Shown here piece after piece: positions 19,858 to 28,741 of a stretch of DNA of 64,000 bases; positions within the stretch are counted from its first letter, which is position 1; each line of letters starts with the position of its first letter. Made by a program: the position numbers and the translations under genes. Location: contig JAUICG010000007.1 in the NCBI GenBank assembly GCA_030427485.1, forward strand, positions 105,273-169,272. The letters run 5' to 3'. The stretch comes from Gammaproteobacteria bacterium. GTDB lineage: Bacteria; Pseudomonadota; Gammaproteobacteria; Pseudomonadales; Halieaceae. The notes beneath the pieces are model-generated. The model saw nothing but the letters and a program-made list of their open reading frames with translations. It was not told where the DNA came from and made no database searches.

Positions 19858-21105
19858 TTAGCGACAGTTTGTTTTCAACAGCAAGCGCTTGAATACAACC
19901 GCGTTGTGATCGCTCTCATCGCGTTCCGGTTCCTCGGCCAGTTCCACATCGGGAAAACGCTTGAACAACTCGCACATGCTCAGGTAGAGCTGGCGTTTGG
20001 CGAGGGCGGCTCCGATGCAAAAGCGCGGTCCGTAACCAAAGGTCGCGTCGGGATCGAATTCACGCTCCACGTCGAATTTTTCGGGATTGTCAAAGTATTC
20101 GGGGTCGTGGTCTTTCAGGTGCGGCATCATCAGCACCATCACGCCCTTGCGCAAGTGCTCCCCCATGAATTCCATGTCGTCGGGTGCGTAGCGGGCGAAC
20201 CCCATCTTCGAGGAAACGCCCCAGCGACTGATCTCGCTGAACGCGTTGGAAAAGCTGTCCGGGGAGGCCAGCGCCCTGGCTATCTGATCCCTGTCGTTTT
20301 TCAACAGCGCGTAGACAGACCACTGTTGGGCGACCAGTGTGGTGTCCGCGCCCGCGCCGATCAGCGCCAGGATCAAGGTGATGATATCGCCTTCTTCGAA
20401 GCCGTCGTTCTCGGCTTCAATGCGCAGCAGCGTGCTGAGGAAATCATCCTGCTGCGGCGCACTGCGGCGTTCTTCGATGACTTTCTTCAGGATGTCGATA
20501 GCGCGATTGCTGTCCTGCCTCGCACTTTCGCGCTGTTCATCGGAAATGGTGGGATTCCAGGTCTCGGTAAACGTCATAATGACCTGTTTTATCTCCGGCC
20601 AGTATTTTTCCGGGATCCCCACCATGCGGGTAATGGAAATGAAGGGGATATGGAAGGCGATTTTCTCACGATAATCGAAGACATCGGGAGTTCCCAGTTC
20701 GTCGAACAGCCTCCTGACTTCCGGCTCGATTCTCGCCTGGATCTTGTCGACCACGTTGCGGGAAAACGCCGGTGCGGTGACGCGGCGCACGAGGCGGTGG
20801 TGATCGTGGTCCGCGAGCAGGCTGTGACCGATCAGCGCGCGCTCGAAGTTGCTCCATTCCTCCTCGGGCGGTCGCTGTGGCGCGAATTCCCAATCGTAGA
20901 AATCGGACGACAGGGGTTCAGTCTTCCAGCACGCCATGATGTCCTCCATCCGTGTCATGATCCAGGCCTGCCACGGCTCGTACCACACCAGTCGCCCGCG
21001 CCGGGCGAGTTCCAGGCATTGCGGGACTGGATTCTCCATATACGCCCTGGAATTGGGGTTGTAGATGGTCTCGATCGGGGGAAGGTGCTTCGCTGCCTCG
21101 GTCAT
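19858..21105 (-). CDS. cytochrome P450
   Basis: A soluble bacterial P450 monooxygenase of 415 aa. The I-helix oxygen-activation motif is AGADTT, the K-helix ExxR is EISR, and the heme-binding loop is FGYGPRFCIGAALAKRQ with the thiolate Cys363. It inserts one oxygen into an unactivated C-H bond; the substrate is not deducible, and no ferredoxin or reductase gene is adjacent. ATG 21105 follows AGGAGAAAGCG. Upstream lies a 28-bp palindrome (21185-21212) likely to be an operator. The downstream PQQ dehydrogenase could oxidise the alcohol it forms. Confidence 0.93.
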   Translation of the reverse strand: MTEAAKHLPPIETIYNPNSRAYMENPVPQCLELARRGRLVWYEPWQAWIMTRMEDIMACWKTEPLSSDFYDWEFAPQRPPEEEWSNFERALIGHSLLADHDHHRLVRRVTAPAFSRNVVDKIQARIEPEVRRLFDELGTPDVFDYREKIAFHIPFISITRMVGIPEKYWPEIKQVIMTFTETWNPTISDEQRESARQDSNRAIDILKKVIEERRSAPQQDDFLSTLLRIEAENDGFEEGDIITLILALIGAGADTTLVAQQWSVYALLKNDRDQIARALASPDSFSNAFSEISRWGVSSKMGFARYAPDDMEFMGEHLRKGVMVLMMPHLKDHDPEYFDNPEKFDVEREFDPDATFGYGPRFCIGAALAKRQLYLSMCELFKRFPDVELAEEPERDESDHNAVVFKRLLLKTNCR

Positions 21106-21184
21106 CGCTTTCTCCTGGCCACTGGCGGGGGCGAGACGCGCCCCCTGCCGCAGATTGATAGTGGAGTATGGTAGCAACTTCTGT

Positions 21185-21212
21185 ATAAAAGTATACATTT
21201 GTATACCTTTAT
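21185..21212. promoter_or_regulatory. palindromic operator candidate upstream of the P450 operon
   Basis: Two 12-base half-sites, ATAAAAGTATAC and GTATACCTTTAT, are separated by ATTT and are complementary at 11 of 12 positions. The AT-rich dyad stands out in a high-GC setting. It lies about 80 bases upstream of the P450 start and just past the end of the upstream membrane-protein gene. Size and symmetry suit a TetR/AcrR-class dimer, but no regulator gene is adjacent. Confidence 0.6.
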
Positions 21213-21223
21213 TGGAGGGTGGT

Positions 21224-22603
21224 CTATGTTGCCCTGCCGCGGGTGAGGAGGTCGTTGCACAACATCGCGCAGAGGAAAAGCAAGCCGGGCGCAAGTTGGA
21301 TACACAGCCGTCCCACTCCGGTGAAGTTTGATGCACCGGCGCCGAATACGGTGAACAGGAACAGGAACAGGAACATTACAACGGCGCAAAGCAGCGCAGC
21401 GCTGATGCTCGCATAGGTCTTTGTAAAGGCCGCGGGCAGGGTTAGCGCCAGGGGAATGACTGCCAGCAGCAGGTAGCCCAGCAGGTGGAAGTTATCATGT
21501 AGCCAAATCGCCTGTATGGTGCCCGCGAGACCGTCTGGGTGGAACTCTGTTACCGAATCAAGCAGTTGCGTGATGAAAAGCGGATGTGTCTGCATCAGTA
21601 CACCCAGCAATGCCAGGCCAAGAAGTACCAGTACCGCGAGTTTGGCGACCTTGTGTCGAGTGTGCGGTGCGAGCAACAGCGCGGGAATGAAAGTCAGCGC
21701 CCAGGGCAGACCCTCGTCTTTTATGAGCAGGCAGGCGAATGCGAAGAACGCAGCCAGCAGGGCCTGCGATCGCCAGCGCGTGCTGACCCAGTTGTGGAAG
21801 GCCATCAAACCCGCACAGTAGGTGGCGCCCAGGAACAGGTCCGCATAGCCCGCCAGCGCCACGTGGATATTCAGTAATGGCATGGAGAGCAGCAGATAAG
21901 TAAAAGCCATGGCAACCACGGGGGCGGCGCCGGCATTGCGCAACTGGCTGTAAAATGCCGCTCCAAGCGCGATGAAACACAGCAGCCAGGGCAGGTTCAT
22001 CAGGCTTTCGTTCCAGCGCCCGGTCGCCAGGTTCATCCACACCTGCAGCAGCGGAATGGTGTGCGGATAATCCGGGTGCCGGTCGGTGAAAACCCCCTGG
22101 CCGCCCGTTTGTAACCAGGTATGGTTGTCAACAAATGGCACGATACTGCGATACTCAAACCAGACTCTTGCCTTTGTCGCCCAGTGCATGGTCGCGTCCC
22201 AGGGGAACAGGGGGCGCCACAGAATCTCCAGCCCCAGCGTCACGCAACGCAGTCCCACCAGGCATAACAGGAAGAGAAAAAGCAGTCGATGCGCCGTTGG
22301 CAGGGTGCGAAATGGCGCGTCCAGGGGACCGGTGCGGATGCGCTTGGTCCCGTAGCGATGAATGGCGGCCGCCGCCGCGATCAGGGCGCTGGTCAGCAAT
22401 CCGGTGGACAGGAAAGACAATGGTATGCCCACGGCATCGAGCCCCCACATGAACTGTGGTACGAGCAGCAGGCCGATCAGCGCGCCATTTCCCCAGACCA
22501 ATGCCGGTCTGGCGCAGGCCCCGGGCGGCACCAGCAGGTTCAACCACATCCCGCCAAGCAGTACAGGCAGGAGCAGGGCGAGGATTGTCAGTAGCATATC
22601 CAT
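21224..22603 (-). CDS. multi-pass membrane protein, GT-C-like
   Basis: A 459-aa protein with about ten hydrophobic segments. After the third or fourth helix comes a polar loop with PWDATMHWATKARVWFEY and HPDYPHTIPLLQVW. An acidic residue in the first large extracytoplasmic loop is typical of GT-C glycosyltransferases such as the ArnT/PMT group. That suggests transfer of a sugar from a lipid-linked donor, but no specific family was recognised. Its ATG directly follows the TAA of the upstream gene, so the two are coupled. Confidence 0.6.
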   Translation of the reverse strand: MDMLLTILALLLPVLLGGMWLNLLVPPGACARPALVWGNGALIGLLLVPQFMWGLDAVGIPLSFLSTGLLTSALIAAAAAIHRYGTKRIRTGPLDAPFRTLPTAHRLLFLFLLCLVGLRCVTLGLEILWRPLFPWDATMHWATKARVWFEYRSIVPFVDNHTWLQTGGQGVFTDRHPDYPHTIPLLQVWMNLATGRWNESLMNLPWLLCFIALGAAFYSQLRNAGAAPVVAMAFTYLLLSMPLLNIHVALAGYADLFLGATYCAGLMAFHNWVSTRWRSQALLAAFFAFACLLIKDEGLPWALTFIPALLLAPHTRHKVAKLAVLVLLGLALLGVLMQTHPLFITQLLDSVTEFHPDGLAGTIQAIWLHDNFHLLGYLLLAVIPLALTLPAAFTKTYASISAALLCAVVMFLFLFLFTVFGAGASNFTGVGRLCIQLAPGLLFLCAMLCNDLLTRGRAT

Positions 22604-23758
22604 TTACTTCAGCCGTACCACAGTGCCTGACGGCGTCGTGAAAACATGCTCCGCCTCCAGGTCGGGCCGCCTGGGTACTTTCACGCGTCCACGCCCTGGA
22701 TCAAACGCCACCGAGGAAGGTTGTACCAGCACGATGTAGTCCCCCGAGCGCAGGTAATCCTTGTTCGGCAGTGCCGGTCCATAGAGGGCCCAGTGTACGT
22801 TCAAGGGGTAGAAATAGTAGGCGGTGCGCATGCCGCTGTAGGTATCGCTGGAGGTCACAAAAATACGCGATCCGCTTGAATCAAGCAGCGGTATCACGTT
22901 CGAGGCGAACTTGTACAGCTCGGCATCGGGGCCTACCGCCAGCCGTTCCCCGGTGCTCTTGCCGGCGAACAGGCGGTGCGTGTCGGACAGTTGATGCAGT
23001 AACCTGTGCTGCCACAGCATATCCAGGATGATCCAGTCAGTGAGAAAAATCAGCGCCACCACCGCCCAGTTGAAGCGCAGCTTCTTGCGAAGGAGGAAAA
23101 GCAGTACGCCGTAAGCCAGCAGACTCAGCAGCAGAAGCGAGACAGCGAGCACAATCGGGTAGTACGAAGAGGCGTTGAATGCGCCCGTATACGTATTCAT
23201 CGCCGCGGTGTTCCAGGGCGCATAGCCGCTTAAGTCGGAGTAGATTGCCAGTAGATTATGCGCTGCGGATGCGGGGAACAGGGAGAAGTCCCTGATCAGG
23301 ACGGCGTCACCGGCCCGGCCTGAAAAGCGTAGGCTCAAGGTGTCAATTTTGCCGCTCCACCCCCTGAGTTCCTCTGTCGCCAGCCAGAGTGATTGCCGCG
23401 TCTGGTTCTCCAGTGTGTAAGACAGCGAGTCTCGGGGTTCCTGGGCATTTCTCCAGACCAGCGCTACAGCGAGGCCTGCCGCGGGCTCCTGCAGTGCGAG
23501 ATGAATGGTGGAGAAATCCTTCGCGTCCATGTTGCGCGCAGCAAGACGCAACAGGCCCTCACCTGTGTTATCGAGTTCGAGCTGCAGTGCGTTGTCCATC
23601 AACGTGGGTGTGCCCGCGACAACCTCGACGCTGGCGGCATCCCAGACCAGGGCCGGCGCTTGTTGTCCGCCGGAATTCGCCGGCGGAAAGAATAGCGTCA
23701 AGCCCGCTATCAGCAACGTGGCTCCCAGGAGCAGCGACAGGGCGGCGATTCTCAACAT
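22604..23758 (-). CDS. membrane protein of unknown function, partner of the GT-C-like protein
   Basis: A 384-aa protein with a signal-anchor helix at residues 5-25. A periplasmic beta-rich domain covers about residues 35-165 and looks like a galactose-binding-type jelly roll (LQLELDNTGEGLLRLAARN). Two transmembrane helices lie around 200-250, followed by a soluble C-terminal domain that reads ALPNKDYLRSGDYIVLVQPS. No family was recognised. It sits immediately upstream of the GT-C-like gene, so a joint role in cell-surface glycan synthesis is an inference. The ribosome-binding site before ATG 23758 is weak. Confidence 0.6.
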   Translation of the reverse strand: MLRIAALSLLLGATLLIAGLTLFFPPANSGGQQAPALVWDAASVEVVAGTPTLMDNALQLELDNTGEGLLRLAARNMDAKDFSTIHLALQEPAAGLAVALVWRNAQEPRDSLSYTLENQTRQSLWLATEELRGWSGKIDTLSLRFSGRAGDAVLIRDFSLFPASAAHNLLAIYSDLSGYAPWNTAAMNTYTGAFNASSYYPIVLAVSLLLLSLLAYGVLLFLLRKKLRFNWAVVALIFLTDWIILDMLWQHRLLHQLSDTHRLFAGKSTGERLAVGPDAELYKFASNVIPLLDSSGSRIFVTSSDTYSGMRTAYYFYPLNVHWALYGPALPNKDYLRSGDYIVLVQPSSVAFDPGRGRVKVPRRPDLEAEHVFTTPSGTVVRLK

Positions 23759-24104
23759 ACTAGCCGACGCTTACCGTGTACGGTGCTGTCGGCGGAAACA
23801 AGCTTTTACCGGCAATATTGTTAATGTTCTGGCACCCTTGTACTACGCCCGGGTTGCGGGCTCTTTAACCGTGCACAGGTCGATGGTCCGATCCCTGGTC
23901 AGTAGCAGACAGGTACACGGCGACAACAACTTCCAGCTTGTTGTCAGTGTAGGAGGATAGCATCATGCCAGCCCGTGAGTGCAGCTATTTGTGTGACTTG
24001 CTCTAGATATTTGACAGTGAAGGCGCTATTTCAGGGACGGCTTTCCGGTGCTGTGAATATCACGGAAGCTCGCGCCACCCGGTCACTGCGGTTAGAATTC
24101 CGTG
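23759..24104. other. intergenic region, divergent promoters expected
   Basis: This gap separates the leftward membrane-protein pair from the rightward lipoprotein gene. A TTGACA hexamer occurs at 24011-24016, but no convincing -10 box follows at 16-18 bases. I see no repeat, RNA gene or credible short gene in it. Confidence 0.4.
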
Positions 24105-24773
24105 ATGCGCCCACTCATTTGCATTTTGCTGTCTGTATTGGTCTGCGCCTGTTCGGGCTATGACGCCAAAAACATTCTGAAATCGGACATCGACCTGGTC
24201 GCTGACCAGTTCATAGCCAGGACGCGTGCAGACGTCAAGGAACTGGTGGTCAAGTTATACAAGCGGAATCCCAGGCAATTGCGCAAGATCCCCGGTATGA
24301 CGGTGGAGGGCCGCCTGGCGCAGCTCACCGTTCGCCGCTACAAGTTGCAGTTCGCGGAACTGGACTACAAGCAGGATATCGCGGCGATGAACCTGGCGTT
24401 CGATCCCGACTTCAAGGGCGATCGCGTATTCGCACTTGTCGTGGGTCTGGGCAGCATGCTGCGTCACGCCTACGAGTACCAACCGGAAATGTTTCTGCCG
24501 GACCAACTCGATGCACAGGTGTTTCTCGCCAGTGCGCATAATGTCGAGGTGCTGTTATGGAAGTTGAAGAACGCCCGCAAACGCAACGGCGAGCACTACC
24601 TGATCACCCATGAATACCAGGGCGTCGTCGACAACCTGAGCTTCGAGCGGCTGTTTGGCGAGATAATCGTCTTGCAGGAGATGATGGCGGGAATCGCGGG
24701 CGACTCGAGCAACCGGGCCGTGACCGGCGCGGTGCACGCTGTCTCCAGGGTTTTTATTCCGCTGCCGATATAG
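24105..24773 (+). CDS. lipoprotein of unknown function
   Basis: A 222-aa protein with a short lipoprotein signal ending LVCACS, so it is probably lipidated at the cysteine and anchored to the periplasmic face of a membrane. The mature part is mostly helical and charged. It contains GDRVFALVVGLGSMLRHAYE and ends in hydrophobic VFIPLPI. No known domain was recognised. GTG 24102 immediately precedes ATG 24105 and either could be used. Its last 20 bases overlap the end of pqiC on the opposite strand. Confidence 0.65.
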   Translation: MRPLICILLSVLVCACSGYDAKNILKSDIDLVADQFIARTRADVKELVVKLYKRNPRQLRKIPGMTVEGRLAQLTVRRYKLQFAELDYKQDIAAMNLAFDPDFKGDRVFALVVGLGSMLRHAYEYQPEMFLPDQLDAQVFLASAHNVEVLLWKLKNARKRNGEHYLITHEYQGVVDNLSFERLFGEIIVLQEMMAGIAGDSSNRAVTGAVHAVSRVFIPLPI

Positions 24774-25329
24774 CGCCCTGGTCGGACAGTGACGCCGCGA
24801 TTCGCCTGGCCAACTCCGCCAGCAACAGTTTCTCGGCATCCACCAGTGCACTGTAACCGCTTGCCGTCAGCGCGCGTGAGTCCGCGAAGCGATTGAGCGA
24901 TATCACTTCATCCTCGCGGACCAGCCACCAGTAGGCCAGTATCTGCGCCTGGCCGTTCGGTGTTCCATGTAATTGGTCGATTCGGATATTGAGCACCGTC
25001 GTGTTCGGATTCAGTTTTGTGGGCAGCAGTTCCCGGCCGCTGGCCTGCGCGATTTCGGTTGAGAGAAAGTTGCGTACACCGTCGTAGATCGGCTCCGCCC
25101 AGAGATTCTGGCTGGCGGCCCGCATTTCATCCTGCCCCATCGCCATGACCAGGCCCGGTTGGTCCAGGTAGGCGGCAATCTCCACGCTGCCCAGGGAATA
25201 CTGTTTTGATGGTTGCAGCGTGCTGGATGGTAAATTCTGGTCGGAGCGCAGCAGATAATAGGTGGGGGGGATCGTCTGGCTGGCGCAGCCGGACAGCAGC
25301 GCTATCAATAGCAAACCGGCGACTTTCAT
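24754..25329 (-). CDS. pqiC: outer-membrane lipoprotein PqiC
   Basis: A 191-aa lipoprotein with lipobox LLSGC at residues 12-16 and the ABC-type transport auxiliary lipoprotein fold (early PTYYLLRSD, then VEIAAYLDQPGLV). In E. coli PqiC docks the PqiB tube to the outer membrane for inter-membrane lipid transport. The ATG overlaps the pqiB stop by one base (TAATG). It is the last gene of the pqi operon and runs into the convergent lipoprotein gene by 20 bases. Confidence 0.88.
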   Translation of the reverse strand: MKVAGLLLIALLSGCASQTIPPTYYLLRSDQNLPSSTLQPSKQYSLGSVEIAAYLDQPGLVMAMGQDEMRAASQNLWAEPIYDGVRNFLSTEIAQASGRELLPTKLNPNTTVLNIRIDQLHGTPNGQAQILAYWWLVREDEVISLNRFADSRALTASGYSALVDAEKLLLAELARRIAASLSDQGAISAAE

Positions 25330-26954
25330 TATTCACTCACCTCGGGGATGGTATCGGGTATTGGGTCGGACGATATCAGCACGGCATTCGGCTGGTCGGC
25401 GAGCTTGCGTGTCAGTGATTCGAGGTTGGCCATGGTGCGATTCAGTGACAGCAGACTGGAATTGAGACTTTGATACGCTTCGGAACTGGGAGAGAGGCTG
25501 CTGATGGCTTCCCGGAGTTCCTGCAAAGTTTGATCCAGGTGCACCGGCAGTTGTTGGGTGCTCTGGTTTTCCATGATGGCCTGCAGGCCGACGAGAGACT
25601 GATTCAGGGTGGCCAGCGCGGTATTCGCGCCGGCGACCGTGTCGGCAAGCGGCAGGGCATCGATGGTGTGGAGGATGGAGTTCACGCTTTGTGCCAATTG
25701 CGCCAACCCGGTTTCGATGGTGGGAATCGTGGTGTACTCCAGAAACGTACCTTCGGTGGCCGGAGGCGCGTCCGGATAAAAATCGATACTGACGTACTTC
25801 GCCCCGGTTAGCAGGTTACCGCTCTCGAGTGAGGCCCGCATACCTCCCGCCACGCCGCGCTTGACTGCCTTGCGCAGCAATGCGATCGAAGACTCCCTGT
25901 CGGGTAATGCCATGCGACCGGGTTCGATATAAATCAGTACCGGTATTGGTGCGCCCTCGCCTTCTGCGTCGTTCTTCAGGGTGAGGGCCTGGCCTTCCTT
26001 GAACATCACATGGTCGACCTTGCCAACCTGGATGCCCCGAAATTCGACGGGTGCGCCGGGCAGTAACCCCTTCACCGACTGGCCGAAAGTCACCACGAAG
26101 TAGGTGCCGTATTCAAAAGGGTTTTCCAGTATTTCGTCATAGGACGAATACAGTTTAAAGTCGGTGTTCGCGGCTACCGCCTCTCCCTCCTTGACGCCCT
26201 CCGGTATGCCAAAGGAGACGCCGCCGAATAATATGGACTCCACCGACCCTGTTTGTATATTCAGTCCGTTCGCGCCCATACTCACCGAGATGCCGCTGGC
26301 ATCCCAGAAACGCACGCTACTGTTCACCAGTTCATGGAAGGGGGCGTCGATGAAAATCTGGTAGTGAAAGAGCTTGTCGGTGGGATTGAACTCCATGGTT
26401 TCGACGCGCCCCACCTTGTAGCCTTTGTACAGCACTGTGTCTCCATCCGAGACGGAAGTGACGCGATCACTGGTCAGGCTCAGGCGCAGCCCCGGAGCGC
26501 CAGCCGGGGTCAGCGGCGGGTGATCCAGTCCGACAAAACTGCGTTCACCCTCTTCACCGGTTCCCGGCGCCAGCTGCAGATACGCGCCGGATAACAGGGT
26601 ATCCAGCCCGGAGATACTGTCGACGCCGACCCGCGCGGTTACCACCCAGAAACGCGTATCGGTGCGCAGTAGGGGCAGCGCCTGCCGGTCCAGCTTTACT
26701 TTGGCGATCACGCCGTCGAAATTGTCGTTCAAGCGGACTTCCTCAACCGTCCCCATCTCGACATCGCGGTATTTCACTTTTGTTTTGCCCTGCTCGAGGC
26801 CATTCGCGGTGGTAAAAGCGATCTCGATCTCGGGACCCTCGTTCATCATGTTGTCGATGACCATGTAAATACCCAGCACGAGCGCGAGGATGGGTATCAT
26901 CCAGATGCCGGAAAACTTCCGGCGTGGACTGATGTCTGCTTGTTCAGTTGTCAC
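25329..26954 (-). CDS. pqiB: MCE-family intermembrane transport protein PqiB
   Basis: PqiB forms a hexameric needle that spans the periplasm and carries lipids between membranes. The protein is about 541 aa (E. coli 546). A single N-terminal transmembrane helix (FSGIWMIPILALVLGIYMVI) is followed by three MCE domains starting near GPEIEIAFTTANGLEQGKTK, then residues about 155-270 and 275-390. A C-terminal helical segment follows. GTG 26954 was chosen: it gives MTTEQADISPRRKFSG, matches the family start and follows GGAAGAG. ATG 26975 is the alternative. The start overlaps the end of the upstream pqiA gene. Confidence 0.9.
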   Translation of the reverse strand: MTTEQADISPRRKFSGIWMIPILALVLGIYMVIDNMMNEGPEIEIAFTTANGLEQGKTKVKYRDVEMGTVEEVRLNDNFDGVIAKVKLDRQALPLLRTDTRFWVVTARVGVDSISGLDTLLSGAYLQLAPGTGEEGERSFVGLDHPPLTPAGAPGLRLSLTSDRVTSVSDGDTVLYKGYKVGRVETMEFNPTDKLFHYQIFIDAPFHELVNSSVRFWDASGISVSMGANGLNIQTGSVESILFGGVSFGIPEGVKEGEAVAANTDFKLYSSYDEILENPFEYGTYFVVTFGQSVKGLLPGAPVEFRGIQVGKVDHVMFKEGQALTLKNDAEGEGAPIPVLIYIEPGRMALPDRESSIALLRKAVKRGVAGGMRASLESGNLLTGAKYVSIDFYPDAPPATEGTFLEYTTIPTIETGLAQLAQSVNSILHTIDALPLADTVAGANTALATLNQSLVGLQAIMENQSTQQLPVHLDQTLQELREAISSLSPSSEAYQSLNSSLLSLNRTMANLESLTRKLADQPNAVLISSDPIPDTIPEVSE

Positions 26955-27570
26955 GGTTTTTCTCTTCCATTTCATCCCAGATCAGTCGCGGGTCGAAGCT
27001 CTCCGCGGCAATCATGGTGACGATGACCACGCCGGCAAAACACAGTGCAGCAACGCCGGGACGGATGGCCAGCAAGCCTCCAAGATGTACCAGTGCGACC
27101 AGTATCGCGACTACGAAAACATCCACCATCGACCATTTACCGACAAACTCGGTAATCTGGTACATGGTGGTTCTTTGCCGGGGGCTAACCGGCGAATGGC
27201 GTTTTACCGTCCAGACCAGGTAGAACATAGCCAATATTTTCCCGATCGGCACCATCACGCTGAACACGAAGATCACCAGCGCCACCGGAACGGCGCCGTG
27301 ATGCAGCAAAATGATCACGCCGCCCAGTATGGTGCTGCCCTCGGAGGTACCCAGTTGGTCTGTGATCATGATCGGGTAGAGATTGGCCGGGATATAGAGA
27401 AGACACGCAGTCAGCAGCAGGGCCAGGGTGCGCTGGATGCTGTCACTTTTCCGCAAGTGCAGGGCGGCCCCGCAGCGCGGGCAGTGGTGAAGTTCCGGCG
27501 CTGCCAGTTTGCAACAGATGTGGCAGGCGGCGAGATTGCGGGAGGCGGCGGTATTTGCGAGTGTTGTCAT
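26944..27570 (-). CDS. pqiA: paraquat-inducible protein A, second half-size copy
   Basis: A 208-aa inner-membrane protein with an N-terminal rubredoxin-like zinc motif, CHICCKLAAPELHHCPRCG, and four transmembrane helices. It corresponds to one of the two repeats of E. coli PqiA (417 aa). PqiA is the membrane partner of the PqiB lipid conduit. The ATG overlaps the preceding pqiA stop as ATGA, so the two halves are translated together. The C-terminus (WDEMEEKNRDN) overlaps the pqiB start. Confidence 0.88.
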   Translation of the reverse strand: MTTLANTAASRNLAACHICCKLAAPELHHCPRCGAALHLRKSDSIQRTLALLLTACLLYIPANLYPIMITDQLGTSEGSTILGGVIILLHHGAVPVALVIFVFSVMVPIGKILAMFYLVWTVKRHSPVSPRQRTTMYQITEFVGKWSMVDVFVVAILVALVHLGGLLAIRPGVAALCFAGVVIVTMIAAESFDPRLIWDEMEEKNRDN

Positions 27571-28175
27571 GCGCGTTGCAGTGCCTCTATCCGCTCCCAG
27601 CACTGGTAGCGATCCAGGTTGGAAATAGCGAGTGTAAAGCAGATACTGAATCCGGCATAGGCCCAGAACGAAATGCCCAGCTCCACTGTCGCCATGGCGG
27701 CGATTTTCACCAGGGAGACGATGACCCCGATGATAAACACCTCCACCATCGACCAGTTCTGGGTCAGGAATACCCATTTCGCTACCGGGATCAGCCACGG
27801 CTGATAAAGCCCTGCGTGCAGCGGGATGCACAACAGCAGCAGCAACGCGAGAATCAACGCGGGAATGAGGATGATGAAGGCTGCCACCATAATGGCCACC
27901 GCGGGCATTCCGTAATCCCAGACCGCGCCCGGTGTCTCGCGCAGGGTTATCACGCTTTCCAGGCCGGTAGAGGAAAACGACAGGAACGAGTAGCTGTTCG
28001 CCATGACCAGCAGAATGATGGCGGCGATAGTGAACGATAATACACGGCCATAAGGGTCCGGGAGTTTGCGCGTGAGGAAGTGTCCGCAGCGGGGACAGAA
28101 CGCGCTTTCACCTTCCCTCAGTGCGGCGACACTGACCAGCATGTCGCAGTGAAGACAGGCGGTTTCATCCTTCAT
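27567..28175 (-). CDS. pqiA: paraquat-inducible protein A, first half-size copy
   Basis: A 202-aa inner-membrane protein equivalent to the N-terminal repeat of E. coli PqiA. It has CLHCDMLVSVAALREGESAF ending in CPRCG, the zinc-ribbon cysteines, then four transmembrane segments. SMVEVFIIGVIVSLVKIAAM parallels SMVDVFVVAILVALVHLGGL in the second copy, showing the internal repeat directly. It is the first gene of the pqi operon, 54 bases after the small secreted-protein gene. Confidence 0.88.
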   Translation of the reverse strand: MKDETACLHCDMLVSVAALREGESAFCPRCGHFLTRKLPDPYGRVLSFTIAAIILLVMANSYSFLSFSSTGLESVITLRETPGAVWDYGMPAVAIMVAAFIILIPALILALLLLLCIPLHAGLYQPWLIPVAKWVFLTQNWSMVEVFIIGVIVSLVKIAAMATVELGISFWAYAGFSICFTLAISNLDRYQCWERIEALQRA

Positions 28176-28229
28176 TGCCCGAGACCCTGGCCGGCTCGCT
28201 GAAATTGTGCGAAACAGTCGGACGTAACA

Positions 28230-28601
28230 CTAGTCGGGTAGCCCCATTGTGGCGCGGCTGTCGGGGTTGTAACCCTCCTCCATTTCCTTGATGGTCTTTT
28301 CCAGTTCTTCGGGCGACTGGGCGCGGATACGCGCGGCTTCGGCGGCGAGGGCGCTCTCCGACTCGTCATCGATACCCGGACCGTGAACTTCCTGGCTGTA
28401 GGTCTGGCCATTCGCGTCCAGGCATGGGTCGAGACCGTCCCCTTCTCCGCAGACGGAAACGGCGCCATTCTCCACTGTCACGCGCTCCTCGACGATATTG
28501 GTACTGGCATCGGCACTACCCACACCCTGGGCGAAGGCGCCGGCAACGGGCAGGCAAAGTATCAGTGCCGCGGTGCGGCCAAGCTGCATAGGTGTCATCA
28601 T
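28230..28601 (-). CDS. small secreted protein, unknown
   Basis: A 123-aa precursor with a clear signal peptide (RTAALILCLPVAGAFA, cleavage before QG). The mature part is acidic and has two cysteines (VCGEGDGLDPC), possibly a disulfide, then a helical EELEKTIKEMEEGYNPD tail. No family was recognised. It lies 54 bases ahead of pqiA and 140 bases after the DUF3604 gene on the same strand, so it could be the first gene of the pqi transcript. Start ATG 28601; the next codon is also ATG. Confidence 0.6.
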   Translation of the reverse strand: MMTPMQLGRTAALILCLPVAGAFAQGVGSADASTNIVEERVTVENGAVSVCGEGDGLDPCLDANGQTYSQEVHGPGIDDESESALAAEAARIRAQSPEELEKTIKEMEEGYNPDSRATMGLPD

Positions 28602-28741
28602 TATCGTCCCGGAATCTTCCGCTCGTAGGTGAGTATGTCAGCCGCCAGTATAGAGTGGATACTTTTCCGTCACCAGAGTCTTTGACCCAACTCGCCTGAA
28701 TTCAGGGGCGGGGAGCGGTGGATGCTGGTGGCAAACGGCAC

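Noticed and set aside
19747..21174. 475-codon open frame antisense to the P450 gene
   Set aside because: The minus strand carries all P450 hallmarks. The antisense frame even runs across the P450 start region and has no ribosome-binding site.
24011..24016. TTGACA as promoter for the lipoprotein gene
   Set aside because: No acceptable -10 box occurs 15-19 bases downstream.
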